Shown here piece after piece: positions 27,701 to 36,587 of a stretch of 64,000 nucleotides of DNA (the stretch's first letter is position 1; every line of letters starts with the position of its first letter). The translations under genes and the position numbers were made by a program. This stretch comes from Neodontobutis hainanensis (lineage: Eukaryota > Chordata > Actinopteri > Gobiiformes > Odontobutidae): NCBI GenBank assembly GCA_024349245.1, contig JALDNG010000040.1, forward strand, positions 682,001-746,000, read 5' to 3'. Under the pieces are notes generated by a model that was given only the letters and a program-made list of their open reading frames with translations, searched no databases and was not told the origin of the DNA.

Positions 27701-30700
27701 TAAAAATGCTGCACAACATTAGAAAATATGCAATATTCAATAAATATGTTGATTTTTGCAATTACAATATTCCCTGCGATATTTAAATGCCATTTTGGAG
27801 TAAAAGTAAAATTTTATTGAAACCATAGTATTCAGTTCTTTGGGTTAGACCTGCACTTATTATTTTTATGATACTAATTAAATCTAGTGATGCGTAAGAA
27901 CATTGTTAATCTAAAGTTTTATTGTGTTGTGAAAACATAAATTTTGTAAAATGAGCTATATAAATAGTGTATTTGAATTTCAGAGTTCAATATGCATGTC
28001 TGTAATATTCAACCTTTATTTGCGATTAAGCATATTGCTGTTATGTTGCGGTGAATTGGTGAAATCCATTTATAATCTAAAAAAACAACGTTCCGTGAAG
28101 GGACTGCATACATTTGAGAATCAAACTGACCATAGCTGCCCTTTTGCCCCTGCAGTGTCGTCAGGTGAAGATCACCATCCTGGGGGAGGAGGGGGTCCCG
28201 GTGCAGGTCGACGGAGAAGCCTGGATCCAGCCGCCGGGCGTGGTCAAAATCGTCCACAAAAACAGGGCCCAGATGCTCACCAGAGACCGGGTAAGACTCG
28301 TGTGTTTTCTCCTTCAACAGCTGCTCATAAGGACAAATGAGTCTGACGTGGAACTTCCTGGGTCTGAAGGTTTTTTTATTTTATTTTTTTTCAAAGCACT
28401 GCTATTAATGTGGGGAAATATCAAATTCAATTCACCTCGATTTAGCTCTATTTAATTCTTAACGCTTCAATTGTCACGATGAATCTTAGTGCTCACTTGT
28501 CAAATATGGTCAAAAAGAAACATGGGGACCCTGTTATTGGTTTTCAGAAAGTTAAAAGTCCCCTCTGATCCCCAGCTCAGCTCTCTCTGCTTTTCTGAGT
28601 ATTTCATAAATGGAGTTCCCAGCCTTTTGTTTGTTCTGCTTTTTCTGCCGCTCAAACCTTTGGAGAGCTCTCCGGAGCCGAGCACTTTGTCTGGCAGTTT
28701 GTTTTGTTGGCTTCCTCCTAAAGTGCCCTGCAGGAATAAAACAAACACTGTACCTTCCTCAATATGGGGTTTGTTGATAAAAATAAGTGACGCTGTACCT
28801 GCCTGAGGCTTGAGTATTAAGGATGATGCAAGAAAAATGCTCCTTTTTTTGAGCTAAATCACTCCTTTTAACTTTTTTTTTTCCTTTTAAGAAAAGCCCT
28901 GGTAATAGAGTTTGTTGTACTTTTTTTTTTTTTGGTCACCTCATGATAAAACCTAACTCATTTAATTTATCATTTGTCCCAGGCGTTTGAGAGCACGCTG
29001 AAGTCGTGGGAGGACAAGAGGAAGATCGACGTCTACCACGCCACCAGGCCCCGCCTCAACTCCCAGCAGTCCATGGAGTACTTGACCGAAGAGGAGTGCG
29101 CCCAGGTCCAGCAGCTGGGGCTAGTGGCCGACACGCTCATCAACAAGTGAGTGGCGCTTTGCAAATACGAGCCGTCCGTGTGAATAATCTCATCAGCTTA
29201 GTTTGGCCTCTCGTTGGTTTGCCGCACAGGTCTTTCAGTTTAAAACATTGACCACACTTTATGGCGTCGTATAATTTCAGTGATTCTAGCGTCTGATTGC
29301 ACACACTGTATTTTAACTTTAAGACGGCTGGATTCGTTTGTTAGACCTGTTTGTTAGACTTAATGCAAGATTCTGTTCAAAAACAAACACTAATGCCTTT
29401 AAATATAAAAATGTTCAAAGTAAATGAACTCCAATGTAAGCCACTTGTCAAATTTTGTTTCGTTGTTTCTTCAAAAATAAGTGAGATTCGAAAAATGTTG
29501 CTTACATTTTGGGATTCCTCGGTCCCACGGCAGTTCGCGCGCTCATTAACGCCGCGCTAACGACTCGTATAATTTCTTCTTTCCCACAACATATCCCCCT
29601 CGAACACCTCTCTGCGGTGCCCTCAGCTTGTATGTCTTTCCCATTATTTTTCTGCTTTATTGTTTTTCAATTATCTCTGCTGGCATGGCGATAAATATTT
29701 GAACAGTAAATTTATGAGAGGTGTACACATTGTCATTTTGAGGCTCATTTGAGAGGAATGTGTACAATAGAGCTCATCTTTGGTCTGTATTAACGCGTTG
29801 GTCTAATCATTGTAATTAAGCCGTTACTAATTATAACGAAACAGTAATTAGCGTTTGAGTGAGCCTATCATTTTCTCCTCCCACTTCTTCTCAGGATCCG
29901 AGACGCAGCGAAGAGCCACAAGCTGGTGGAGCAGGAGCTGGCCCACGCCGTCAACGCCACAGCGCTGGTCCTGACCGAGGCCAAACTGTCCAGTCCCGAG
30001 GTGAGAGATAAAAGGGACGCAGTGGACAGACGGCTGCGCAGAACGATGAAGAATCTATGTTTTATGAGAAGATAACACTAGAAAGGTCATATAAATAGGC
30101 TAAATTAGACTTTTCTATTAATTATGTTTGAAACCTGTTTGTACCAAAAGTAACTGCAACGTACTTCAGTTTCTGTTTGAGTTTTTGTCTTTTCTTAAAT
30201 GTTTAATATTTGGCTGTGCTCAGTGTCTCAGCGATAACAGTAAAGTCATGTAACCGGTGTTTCATAAAGTTATGCCACTTCAAGGACACTGCAGACCTGT
30301 TTAAAGGCTGACATTTATTTATTTCACCAGTGTGTGATTGCTGATTACTAATTGGGACTCTGGTCGCATTGATTTTGTTTTCTCAGTACAAAATAACTTT
30401 TTTATCCAGTGTCTGAGTCGAAGCACCGCTGTGGAGATTGTCAACAGCAGTAAAGTCCTTCAGGCTGAGACCAGGATGCTGCTCGATGGAAAAATACTGG
30501 TATAAATCTACTTTTTGGTCCCACTTTGTGCTTATTCCTGCCTGTGTTTCCTTTGACTATTCTTTCTCTATCCGTTTTTATTTCCCTGTGCTTATTTACC
30601 TTCGGAGGAAACCTTACAATAGCCCTTTCAAACCGAATAACATGACAGGAGCTGATGCAACAAAAGTCCGATAAACACAAGTCTTACCGGCTGTGCTCTT

Positions 30701-33234
30701 CCTTAAAATCTTTCCTGATTTAATCTTACGGTAATTACTTTTCCTCATGTAGTAAAGTGTTACTTAAATAGAATCTGCAGCGAGGCGGCTTTTATTTTCT
30801 AGTTTTAGACACAAATAAAACTCTTTTTGTTGTGTTTGCACATGTCTTTCTAATCCACCGCTGTGAAAATGTATTGTCTTTACATGGGACGCGTTCTGGT
30901 TAAAAGTCCTTTGTCGATCAAAAACAAACACTCAAACATGATTCGTGTGACGTATTGTGAATCCTTGGACTAACGTGAATGCTTTGTGTCTCTCTTCAGT
31001 CCAAGTGTCCAGAGGAAGACGAGCTGTGGTCCACGTTGAACAGCCTCAGCGCCGAGCTCCTCAAACTGGACGACATCCACTGGATCTGTCCGCTCATGCA
31101 GTGCTCAGAGGAGGTGCAGAAACACAGGCTTTTTCTCTTTTGTTGTCTGTCCTGACAGCAGGACACGCAGAGGTCAGGACACTCTGCTTCACTCTTCATG
31201 TGCGTATCGTTGTGTCTCTCAGGACTCGGTGAGGAGCGGTAAAAGCAGTAGCATGAAACTCAAGATCATCCCCAAAGCGAAGAAAGAACGAGAGAAGCTG
31301 CACAAACAGAAGTCTAACAGCTCGCTCTCAGGTAACACCGTCAAAGCCATGCAGTCGATGACACTACAGACCCTTTAACAATAAAACGGCAACATAATAT
31401 AACGTCCATTTTTGCTGCATCTACTTGAGCAGATCTAAGTTTAACAGTTTTTGATGAGGAAGCACAGGACCTGAAACAAACCATGCACCACTCCGGGTCG
31501 TCCATGTGTTGTTAGTTAGTCCTTAGCTTAAAGTGACTTAGCATTTAGCCAGTGTAGCTAAAAAGCTCATAAATATATAGAGCATCTGCACATTACATTT
31601 TTCGTCAGTTACTATTATTTGTGGAGGTTCAAACCTAAAAAAAATAAACTCTTAAAATCTATTATTTCCTTGGACATAAATAAATATTCAACTAAAAAAA
31701 CAAATAAAATGTTGGCAAAACCCCACACCATTCATCCATCCATCCATGTGCTTATAATTAATTGCAAACTCGTCTGTTACCATAGCAACTGAATAGGTCT
31801 GAACCAAAAAAAAAAAAAAAAAGGTCATGAAATTGTGCATTTCTTTTCTCAGAAGGCCTGAGGAAATAGTGCGCACACACAAAAAAAGGTGGATCTTGTA
31901 AATCAGGGGTACTCAACAGGCGGGCCGCGGTCCGGATCCGGACCCCGAGAGGCTTTGATCTGGACCGCAAGGCATTATTCATAATTACAAGCGCATTGTG
32001 TAAAACCTTTTTTTGAACCGGCATGCAGCAGGACAGCTACGTCAACACGCGCAGGTCCTCAGGTTACTATGGTTACGGTCGGACAGTGCAGCGGGAAATT
32101 TCAACATGTTTAGCGTAAATGTTTAGCTCAAAAAATAATGAAGATTCACTGGCGTTATGGACGGAGAGGGAACGTTTATTTTATTCAGAAAATACAGCTC
32201 CTCAGCTCCGTGTCAGAGTCAAAGCTGAACAGCAGCACTTTATCATCCAATGAATCCAGAACTGAACCAGGACTGGACAGGTTTTATGTCGGGATTAAAA
32301 AGACTCAGAGGAAAGTGAGGACGTCTAATAATGTGGTGAGTTGTACATTTGTCTGTCATCTTCTCTATTGGGTTGTAAATGAGGTACTTGACTCGTTTGT
32401 CGCATATTTGACCTAATTTACAAACAACGTTAGTAACTAGCTCACACTATTCGTGTTCATTTGAACCTAACACACATTCTTTTGGGAGATTAAAAACAGA
32501 AAAGGTGTGAGAGGAGGGTTTGAAGATGAGTGACACAGGTTAAGGTTCCTTAAGTTGTATTAGCATTAGCTGTTGCTAATAATTAAACCGTAACAGTTAA
32601 TTTTTAGCAACAGCTAATGCTAAAGAAATGCTCAGTGCATTTTCCCTTGTTCCTGTTGTTTTCAGAAGAATGACAATAGAAAGAAATCAATTATGACTGC
32701 ATCTTTGTCATATTTATTTAACAAATATGTTTTGGCTTGATTTGATGACTTTGTATTTAAAATGTTCTCACACAAGTATAAAGGAGTATTAAAGGGAAAA
32801 TATGCAGGATTCCAGGCTTTTGTCAATAAACCACCAGGTCCTGAGCTTTAGCTTTAGCCTCTTTTGATTTTGTAGTTTTTTCCTTTTGTTTGTGAGCTGT
32901 GTTGGTGAAAGCTAAACACTCAAACCTCCTCCTCATGTGAAGAAAGAATAAAATACAGAATACAATGGACATTCATCTCCATTTTGTTCAAGAGGCTGTA
33001 GGTGTGGAATAAATGAGACTTTACTTTACAGAATTATATTCACATATCCTTTTATTTAAATTCTCCGGACCCCTCACTTGAGGAAAGTTGACTAAGCGGA
33101 CCTCGGCTGATTTAAATTGAGGACCCCTGTTGTAAATCCTACACATTCATGATATCCATATATTTTTACTATTTCTCTTTGTTCCAGGAACGTTGGATAT
33201 CAAAGTTGGCGACTCTGATTTCTCAGGCAACTGA
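581..33234 (+). CDS. dgkk: Type II diacylglycerol kinase, probably DGK kappa (29 exons)
   Basis: This enzyme phosphorylates diacylglycerol to phosphatidic acid, ending DAG signalling at membranes. The joined exons give about 1,073 codons: PH domain (about residues 54-150), two C1 zinc fingers (about 159-285), catalytic DAGKc (about 318-445, with GGDGSVGW and [13 protein letters not shown]), a 230-residue hinge, accessory catalytic domain (about 680-864, with EKCVMNNYFGIGLD) and a 210-residue C-terminal part. That order defines type II DGKs (delta, eta, kappa). All exon phases match and the sum is divisible by three. There is no C-terminal SAM domain, unlike delta and long eta, which fits kappa or short eta. 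A melusin-like neighbour also favours kappa, because both genes are X-linked in mammals (from memory). The hinge reads closer to delta in places, so the paralogue call is only moderate. Exon coordinates are given in the following entries. Confidence 0.9.
1101..1338. repeat. 17-bp tandem repeat, 14 units
   Basis: Fourteen exact-length units of the type (g/a)atttat(c/t)gttatagc(a/c/t), with no indels in 238 bp. Variation is mostly at four positions (first base, C/T in the middle, last base), producing higher-order alternation of -gca, -gcc and -gct units. The array starts abruptly and decays into an AT-rich sequence. There are no unique spacers, so it is a minisatellite. Confidence 0.95.
4855..4913 (+). 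promoter_or_regulatory. Candidate TATA promoter with short first exon
   Basis: TATAAAAA at 4855-4862 is followed about 40 bp later by an ATG (4903) and a strong donor, gtgagt, at 4914. The purine-rich block ccaaaaagaggaagtg and a 7-bp GC hairpin (cggctcg, 4772-4778 and 4785-4791) lie upstream. An exon ending here would leave phase 2, so the ATG would not read in frame into the PH exon; it could only serve as an untranslated leader. Speculative. Confidence 0.2.
7267..7488 (+). pseudogene. Possible transposase N-terminal fragment
   Basis: A 73-codon frame with a plausible protein character: VSRFFKPPKSSD, then an acidic Glu/Gln/Thr stretch and KKEVKKREYRVQ. The FF-x-P-x-x-K-x-x pattern resembles N-termini of hAT/TTF-type transposon proteins, which often begin with R-x-x-x-x-F-F. 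No downstream transposase core is visible, and no terminal repeats were found around it. Low confidence. Confidence 0.25.
7749..8057. mobile_element. Non-autonomous hAT element, 309 bp, perfect 8-bp TSD
   Basis: The left end is CAGGGATGGGCAAACT and the right end, reverse-complemented, is CAGGGGTGGGCAATTAT, so 12 of the first 13 bases agree. Both sides are flanked by gtctagtg (7741-7748 and 8058-8065), the 8-bp duplication expected of hAT elements. Subterminal sequence is rich in GGCCC/GGGCC. There is no transposase frame; the long continuous frame through it is incidental. Confidence 0.92.
9233..10342 (+). CDS. dgkk: DGK exons encoding the PH domain
   Basis: Three exons: 9233-9343, 9448-9528 and 10238-10342, all phase 0 (37, 27 and 35 codons). 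They encode KSVKEGILLKQTSSFQRW, then KRRYFKLRGRTLYYAKD, SLIFDEVDLSDASVAE and VITPFRKLMLCAESRKEMEDW. This is a complete PH fold ending in the invariant helix tryptophan (EDW). In type II DGKs this domain binds phosphoinositides and helps place the enzyme at the plasma membrane. Acceptors and donors are canonical. Continuous translation of the first exon runs on into intron sequence and is not real. Confidence 0.95.
10343..11775 (+). other. dgkk: DGK intron with a truncated transposon end
   Basis: Mostly unique AT-rich sequence. From about 10976 it reads taggggtgtgtattg followed by CGATAC/GTATCG-rich sequence to about 11100, which is typical of one end of common fish hAT-like elements. No matching right end (cacccct(a)) or duplication was found within the intron, so it is probably truncated or decayed. 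Confidence 0.35.
11776..17453 (+). CDS. dgkk: DGK exons encoding the two C1 zinc fingers
   Basis: Four exons: 11776-11908, 12832-12938, 14043-14168 and 17351-17453. The first two make C1-1 (HFSGMHNWYACSHARPTFC, then CEVCKFKAHKRC and STNNC). The last two make C1-2 (HQWLEGNLPVSAKCVVC, CGSVRRLQDW, CLWCKAIVHNSC, VCPLGQC). The His and Cys zinc ligands are present in both fingers. In DGKs these domains position the substrate or membrane and usually do not bind phorbol ester strongly. The stretch following C1-2 (SIIPPTALNSIDSDG) is the conserved bridge into the catalytic core. Confidence 0.95.
12105..12217. mobile_element. Possible mariner-type MITE, 113 bp
   Basis: Inverted ends CAGTtGG and CAGTGGTGG are flanked by TA on both sides, as for Tc1/mariner insertions. 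The right end, reverse-complemented, reads CAGTGGTGGCCAAAATATTG, a form familiar from vertebrate Tc1/mariner termini. The left end has diverged more. It lies in the intron between the two halves of the C1-1 domain. Confidence 0.4.
16407..16938. mobile_element. Non-autonomous hAT element, 532 bp, perfect 8-bp TSD
   Basis: Left end TAGAGACCTGCTTGCACGG. The right end, reverse-complemented, is TAGAGACCTGCTGCAGG, so the first 12 bases are identical. The flanks carry the same 8 bp, catgacac (16399-16406 and 16939-16946). The inside holds a degenerate C/T-rich tandem of about 30 bp (roughly 16440-16640, units like gaagcctctctttc-ccggt-cccg). No coding capacity. Confidence 0.9.
16440..16640. repeat. 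Degenerate CT-rich minisatellite inside the hAT element
   Basis: Repeated variants of cccg(a/t)aagcctctctttcc and cccgcc/cccgtc with irregular spacing, about five to six units. Its base composition is far from the AT-rich intron around it, consistent with arrival inside the transposon. Confidence 0.6.
18000..21049 (+). CDS. dgkk: DGK exons encoding the catalytic domain (DAGKc)
   Basis: Four exons: 18000-18159, 18231-18339, 19139-19278 and 20962-21049. They encode SPLLVLVNSKSGDNQG, FLRKFKQLLNPAQVFDL, then [40 protein letters not shown] and LLQILEKLERATTKMLDRW. The glycine-rich GGDGS motif (about residues 377-381) is the ATP site essential in all DGKs; it is intact, so the enzyme should be active. 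The 71-bp intron 18160-18230 is the shortest in the gene. The last exon is immediately preceded by a run of about 17 T residues and enters the variable hinge. Confidence 0.95.
18530..19130 (-). mobile_element. Probable antisense retroelement 3' end
   Basis: Read on the minus strand, a cysteine-rich frame (CNHHCINCKLCYHRLQMKMC, then NDCKNRI) stops near 18864. It is followed by an AT-rich tail ending in ccaataaagtttgtcaaag near 18540, a typical retroelement/LINE 3' end. No reverse-transcriptase domain remains. It fills most of the intron upstream of the exon at 19139. Family not recognised. Confidence 0.35.
19279..20961 (+). other. dgkk: DGK intron, no gene seen
   Basis: AT-rich throughout with several homopolymer runs. 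The T-run at 20933-20948 lies directly before the acceptor at 20961. No mobile element with clear ends was found. Confidence 0.55.
21050..24704 (+). other. dgkk: DGK hinge introns (21050-21685, 21778-22990, 23091-23826, 23893-24704)
   Basis: Four introns separated by small exons. They contain T/A runs (for example 21150-21171 and 22001-22017) and otherwise unremarkable AT-rich sequence. No gene, complete transposon or array is visible. Confidence 0.55.
21686..25210 (+). CDS. dgkk: DGK exons of the hinge between the catalytic halves
   Basis: Six exons: 21686-21777, 22991-23090, 23827-23892, 24705-24873, 24941-25039 and 25126-25210. They encode a helical stretch (YADSVASHLAKILDSDKH, AYERATENKEEADAMAKK, CALLNEKLDSLVKALSDE), a low-complexity acidic/Gly/Ser patch (EDEGSASPGEKGESGSNG), a conserved helix (EQLMLRANSLKKALKQIIEQ) and a Ser-rich segment (RMSSLSSIKRENSEELKE). 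This insertion between catalytic halves is the hallmark of type II DGKs. It is the most divergent part and the best place to settle delta, eta or kappa. Reading phases join cleanly throughout, including the short 67-nt and 86-nt introns at 24874-24940 and 25040-25125. Confidence 0.88.
25295..28290 (+). CDS. dgkk: DGK exons encoding the accessory catalytic domain (DAGKa)
   Basis: Five exons: 25295-25402, 25696-25792, 25894-26001, 26085-26198 and 28156-28290. They encode EKCVMNNYFGIGLDAKISL, the MMWYGVLGTKELVQKTYKNL segment, LPSLQGLAVLNIPSYAGG, INFWGGTKEDN, VAVFGSMQMAVSRVIN and VPVQVDGEAWIQPPG, ending IVHKNRAQMLTRDR. This half completes the active enzyme. It is the most strongly conserved part of the gene and reads intact. 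The 2-kb intron 26199-28155 carries an antisense retroelement. Confidence 0.96.
26870..27600 (-). mobile_element. Antisense retroposed segment with a small two-helix membrane ORF
   Basis: On the minus strand this ends in ccttggggaccaataaag followed by (gtct)(atct) repeats at about 26880-26915, a tail common to fish LINE and LINE-mobilised elements. Upstream is a 77-codon frame (27527-27294): MSASLSRLVIRIILLFLGLY, CLLDSLSAIDTFFF, FGFLGFMIGGFLLIGLRN. It shows two hydrophobic helices with a Gly/Phe-rich loop. I do not recognise the protein. The body is more GC-rich than the surrounding kinase intron 26199-28155. Confidence 0.45.
28291..30999 (+). other. dgkk: DGK C-terminal introns (28291-28982, 29147-29894, 30001-30409, 30500-30999)
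   Basis: Ordinary AT-rich introns with T-runs near 28877-28890 and 28920-28934. No repeat or gene with support. Confidence 0.55.
28983..33234 (+). CDS. dgkk: DGK C-terminal exons, no SAM domain
   Basis: Six exons: 28983-29146, 29895-30000, 30410-30499, 31000-31113, 31223-31331 and 33188-33234. They encode a conserved linker (AFESTLKSWEDKRKIDVYH), an acidic helix (YLTEEECAQVQQLGLVAD), VEQELAHAVNATALVLTE, further helices (DELWSTLNSLSAELLKLDD) and a basic patch (KLKIIPKAKKEREKLHKQK). A 15-residue terminal exon then ends GDSDFSGN before a TGA at 33232. Where delta and long eta continue into a SAM domain, this gene stops, so SAM-driven oligomerisation is not expected. The final exon sits about 60 bp after a hAT insertion in the preceding intron. 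Confidence 0.9.
31904..33129. mobile_element. hAT element, 1,226 bp, perfect 8-bp TSD, in last DGK intron
   Basis: Left end CAGGGGTACTCAACAGGC. The right end, reverse-complemented, is CAGGGGTCCTCAATTTAAA (12 of 13 terminal bases agree). The flanks are ttgtaaat on both sides (31896-31903 and 33130-33137). Subterminal GGACC/GGTCC-rich blocks are typical. It keeps only a short open stretch (32138-32416) and no DDE/RNase H-like core, so it is non-autonomous. It also contains a 20-bp perfect inverted repeat at 32560-32579 and 32604-32623. Its right edge is 58 bp before the terminal kinase exon. Confidence 0.93.
32560..32623. repeat. Perfect 20-bp inverted repeat with 24-bp loop
   Basis: The arm ttagcattagctgttgctaa (32560-32579) is exactly complementary to 32604-32623. 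It lies inside the hAT element and would form a hairpin in single-stranded DNA or RNA. Confidence 0.9.
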
Positions 33235-35790
33235 AGCCCTTTGGCTGAGATGCTTTAACCTGATGCACGGCGGGCTGATGAGCGCCCCCTGCTGCCCTCC
33301 TCCTATTACTGCTCACAGCGCCTGGCAGAGGACTGAGCCAGACCCCCCTCTCCGGCATCTTTTACGTCTCAGTCCTCAGATTTTTTATTTTTTTTTTAAC
33401 AAACAAAGACTTCTCATTTCCTTCAAAGTTGTTTTTTTATTTTATTTTTTTTTTACTTTGCTTTGCTTTCGGCGGAGATCGAGGCTATACCCGAAAACAG
33501 ACGCAAAAACCAGGAACAACGTCTTTTTGGAAGGATTATGTTTACGTTCTTGTCGTATGTGGAGTGCAGCCGTTTAATTTTATACTCAAAGTGGTTTTTG
33601 ATCTTTTAATTTTCTTCAAACTATTTATTTGCCGTTGCTACTGCCATGAGAACTTCTGCCGCAACAAATCAACAAAATGAACAAACTGAAAACATCTCAA
33701 CTGAACTGACGTTTATCCTAAATGTTGCAAAAAATACCGAGGAATGTACTTGTGTGGACTTGTATTACCCTGTGAATAATAATATTGTCCTAACAGATTC
33801 GTACTGTTGTGGTTCTTAAATCGACTGTGGTGTGACTTGTGCGGTTTGTTTTTTTTTTTTGTTTTTTTTTTCCCAGAGGCTACGCTGCAAAAATTATTAT
33901 TATTTCATGTTGAAGTGAAAAGACATTGGTCGAGCTTGAAATATTAGTAAAATTCTTTTCACGGAAACGCATGACGTGACTCTGAACGGAGGAAGACTTC
34001 TCGGTGTAATTCTTCGCGATGATTGTATGTAACATATTTGATTTTTTTTTTTTTTTTTGGCCTTGTCTGTGGTTTTAAAGCTATTATTATTGTTATTATT
34101 ACAACAGATATATCTATTTTTTGTATCTTATCTTATTTTCCCAACGGTACTAACATGAAGCTGGCTCTGCTGCTTCCTTCTTTTGACAAACTCCTCGGCC
34201 ACGGTGCGTATTAATGTCCCTGCATGCAAACCCAGCCTCACAGTTTAAAAGCCTCAATGGATTTTAGCCGCTTCATTCCTGAGCAGCAGAATCTCTTTAT
34301 CCAAGGTGAAAACGAGAACCATTGAGAACATTACGGCGACTGTTGTCTGGATAAGACTCGCTCAAAACAAGGCGATGACATGGACCTGATACGGTAATGA
34401 TCCTGGTTAGTTAAAAGTCTCCGTGTCTCACCTGGTCAAGCACATAATGAGTCGGTAAAAGGTGAAAATGTGTGAAATATGTGTGAAATACATCAGTGAA
34501 GAACATATTTAAATCCAGGTTTGCTCTGGCTTTGTCGTCCAGTTCTGCTAAATCTAGTTTTCTTTCCTTGAAATGTGATTGGCTGAGAGCTACTCACGCA
34601 AAGAATATTCTTTTAAATAAATGTGAAAGGAACATTTTTACTGTAAATGTCATGTTCTATCTTCAAAACTATATCCAGATGCCTTCTTAACATTTTTGTG
34701 TCCTATGATGTCAGACTTTACCCACCCGGGAGCCTGAATAGACAAAGCTGCAGCTTTACTTGTTTTCTGGAGTACACTGGTGAGTTTTCAGTAACTGGGA
34801 TCATTCTTCGCTCTGTGGGGCTCGGTCCGTGACTTTCTCCGAGATCTGTTCGGTGAAAGTTCCTGTGAGGCGTAGTTGTCGAGCTGTGGTAGGATCGTGC
34901 TACTGTTTCCATCGTGTGCCAGCGAGATGCTTACACCGTAGAGGCTTTAGTGGTTTTTGTGCCAAGTGTGTGCGTTTTTTTTTTCGAGACAAAGTGTATA
35001 ACGTGTGAGAATGCGTTGGACCTACATGCGCAAAGTTAAATGTCGTACATTTCAAAGTTTACTGTGTCACGCCTTGCACTTTACGACAAAGCGAACTCAA
35101 TGGGGAAAACATTTGTGTGTGTGTGCGTTAACGATTGAGTGTTTTATATTCATTTGACAAAGATTTATTTATATGAAAAAAATGTGTTCATAAAATGTTA
35201 TATATCTATCCAAACAAAAGAATCTAAATATAAAGTATTGACTAATGTTTGAGACGTGTGGTAGTAACCCTTCGGCCGCTTCAGGCTGCGTTTAAGGCAT
35301 TTATTTCAGTTTACACCTGTGTGCTTCGCCGCAGTTTGCTGTCATTATACTTTCCCAAAAATCAATGTTAAATTATTAAGTTCATCCAGTGCTTTTACTT
35401 GTTTTAAATTGTAAGTTGTTTAAGATAAAAAATATACATTGTTGCCTAAATTATATTTGGTCTTTTAATGGAAGGATTTTATCAGGATTTTGTTTTTATA
35501 AGTTGTTTACTGTTCAGTTTTGTTGGTTTATTTATAAAGATAAAGTGCTTTAGCTTCAAAAGAGTGGCGCTTACAGAAACAGACCCTTGCATAACAAACA
35601 GTGCAACAGTGTTTCATGTGAAGTTTCTGAAGATCCTGCAAAAGGCTGTGGCGACGAAGCCAGACTCGATGTTGCACGACTCTGTAAGGTGCAAGGTGTT
35701 TTATTGTGTTATTGTGTGCAGTATGTAACAGACAAGGTCTGCGCAACTCTGTGGAGAATAAATGATTTATTGAAGTGTGAACCTACTTCT
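33235..35790 (+). other. dgkk: DGK 3' UTR with poly(A) signal
   Basis: No exon or conserved frame is visible after the TGA. The stretch is AT-rich with T and A runs (for example 33850-33872 and 34041-34059). An AATAAA hexamer lies at 35757-35762, followed by a GT-rich tract around 35775-35805. That is a convincing cleavage site and implies a 3' UTR of about 2.5 kb. The next gene is on the opposite strand and ends about 0.7 kb further on. Confidence 0.6.
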
Positions 35791-36237
35791 GTGTTTGTTT
35801 ATTTCCAACATTTAATCTTTTCTGCCCAAAAAATGCTTTAAAACAATTTTTGTGTCAATTCATTTGTGACCGGACATGACAATTTCTGTTTTTCACAGAA
35901 CATTTTTCCTCCTTTCCATCTCAGCCACGTAAACTCCTGTTCCCACTGAACAATCCATCAAACTGACGGATGACATTTAGATTTTTCCGTCACTGCATTC
36001 ACTAAACTTTAGTGAATGCATCCAGGACTATGTACTTTTCAGCGTGATACTGCCCTCTAGTGGAAGAGCATGCAAACGTTCACTACGCACCGCTCGCTTA
36101 GAGGTCACAACTGACGATCTCTCACGGCACACTAGTGTACCGCGGCACACTGGACGAAAAAGCACTAAAGTGAGGCGGTTCATTAATTCTGTTATGTCGT
36201 CTAATTAGGTCCATTATTCATTCACTCCACAGTCACA

Positions 36238-36420
36238 CGCTGGTGCCTCTCTGACCATCTAAACATACTCACGTTCATCACCAGAGCCATAGACACTGGA
36301 GGAAAGGAGGGTTAAGTGTCTTGCCCAAGGACACTGCGACAGTATGAAATTGAGAGAGGGAATTGAACCGCAACCCTTCCGGTTACAGGACGACTGCTCT
36401 AGAGCCACTGCGCAGGAGAC
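36238..36420 (-). mobile_element. tRNA-derived SINE
   Basis: On the minus strand the head reads TGGCTCTAGAGCAG (A-box-like), followed about 30 nt later by GGTTCAATTCC, a perfect RNA polymerase III B box. Then comes the segment containing gtgtccttgggcaagacact, widespread in fish SINEs and related repeats. It lies between the convergent 3' ends of the kinase and melusin-like genes. The exact tail was not defined. Confidence 0.6.
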
Positions 36421-36446
36421 ATTAATGACCAGAAGACAAAATTTTT

Positions 36447-36587
36447 TTTAATGAAATTATATTTTATATCACATTTGCCAAAACACTTTATCTAGAGCAA
36501 TCTTATTAAACAAAATACAAAACAAATTGTCACTTGCACATATAGTCACCAAATTAAAAGCTTAGTTTGAACTGCTTGAACACTGCA
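36447..36587 (-). other. itgb1bp2: Melusin-like 3' UTR, short
   Basis: No AATAAA lies just downstream of the stop codon on the minus strand. A variant ATTAAA occupies 36452-36447, about 135 nt past the stop, and TTTAATAAGA is nearby. If ATTAAA is used, the 3' UTR is very short and ends just before the SINE. This is an inference from hexamers only. Confidence 0.3.
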
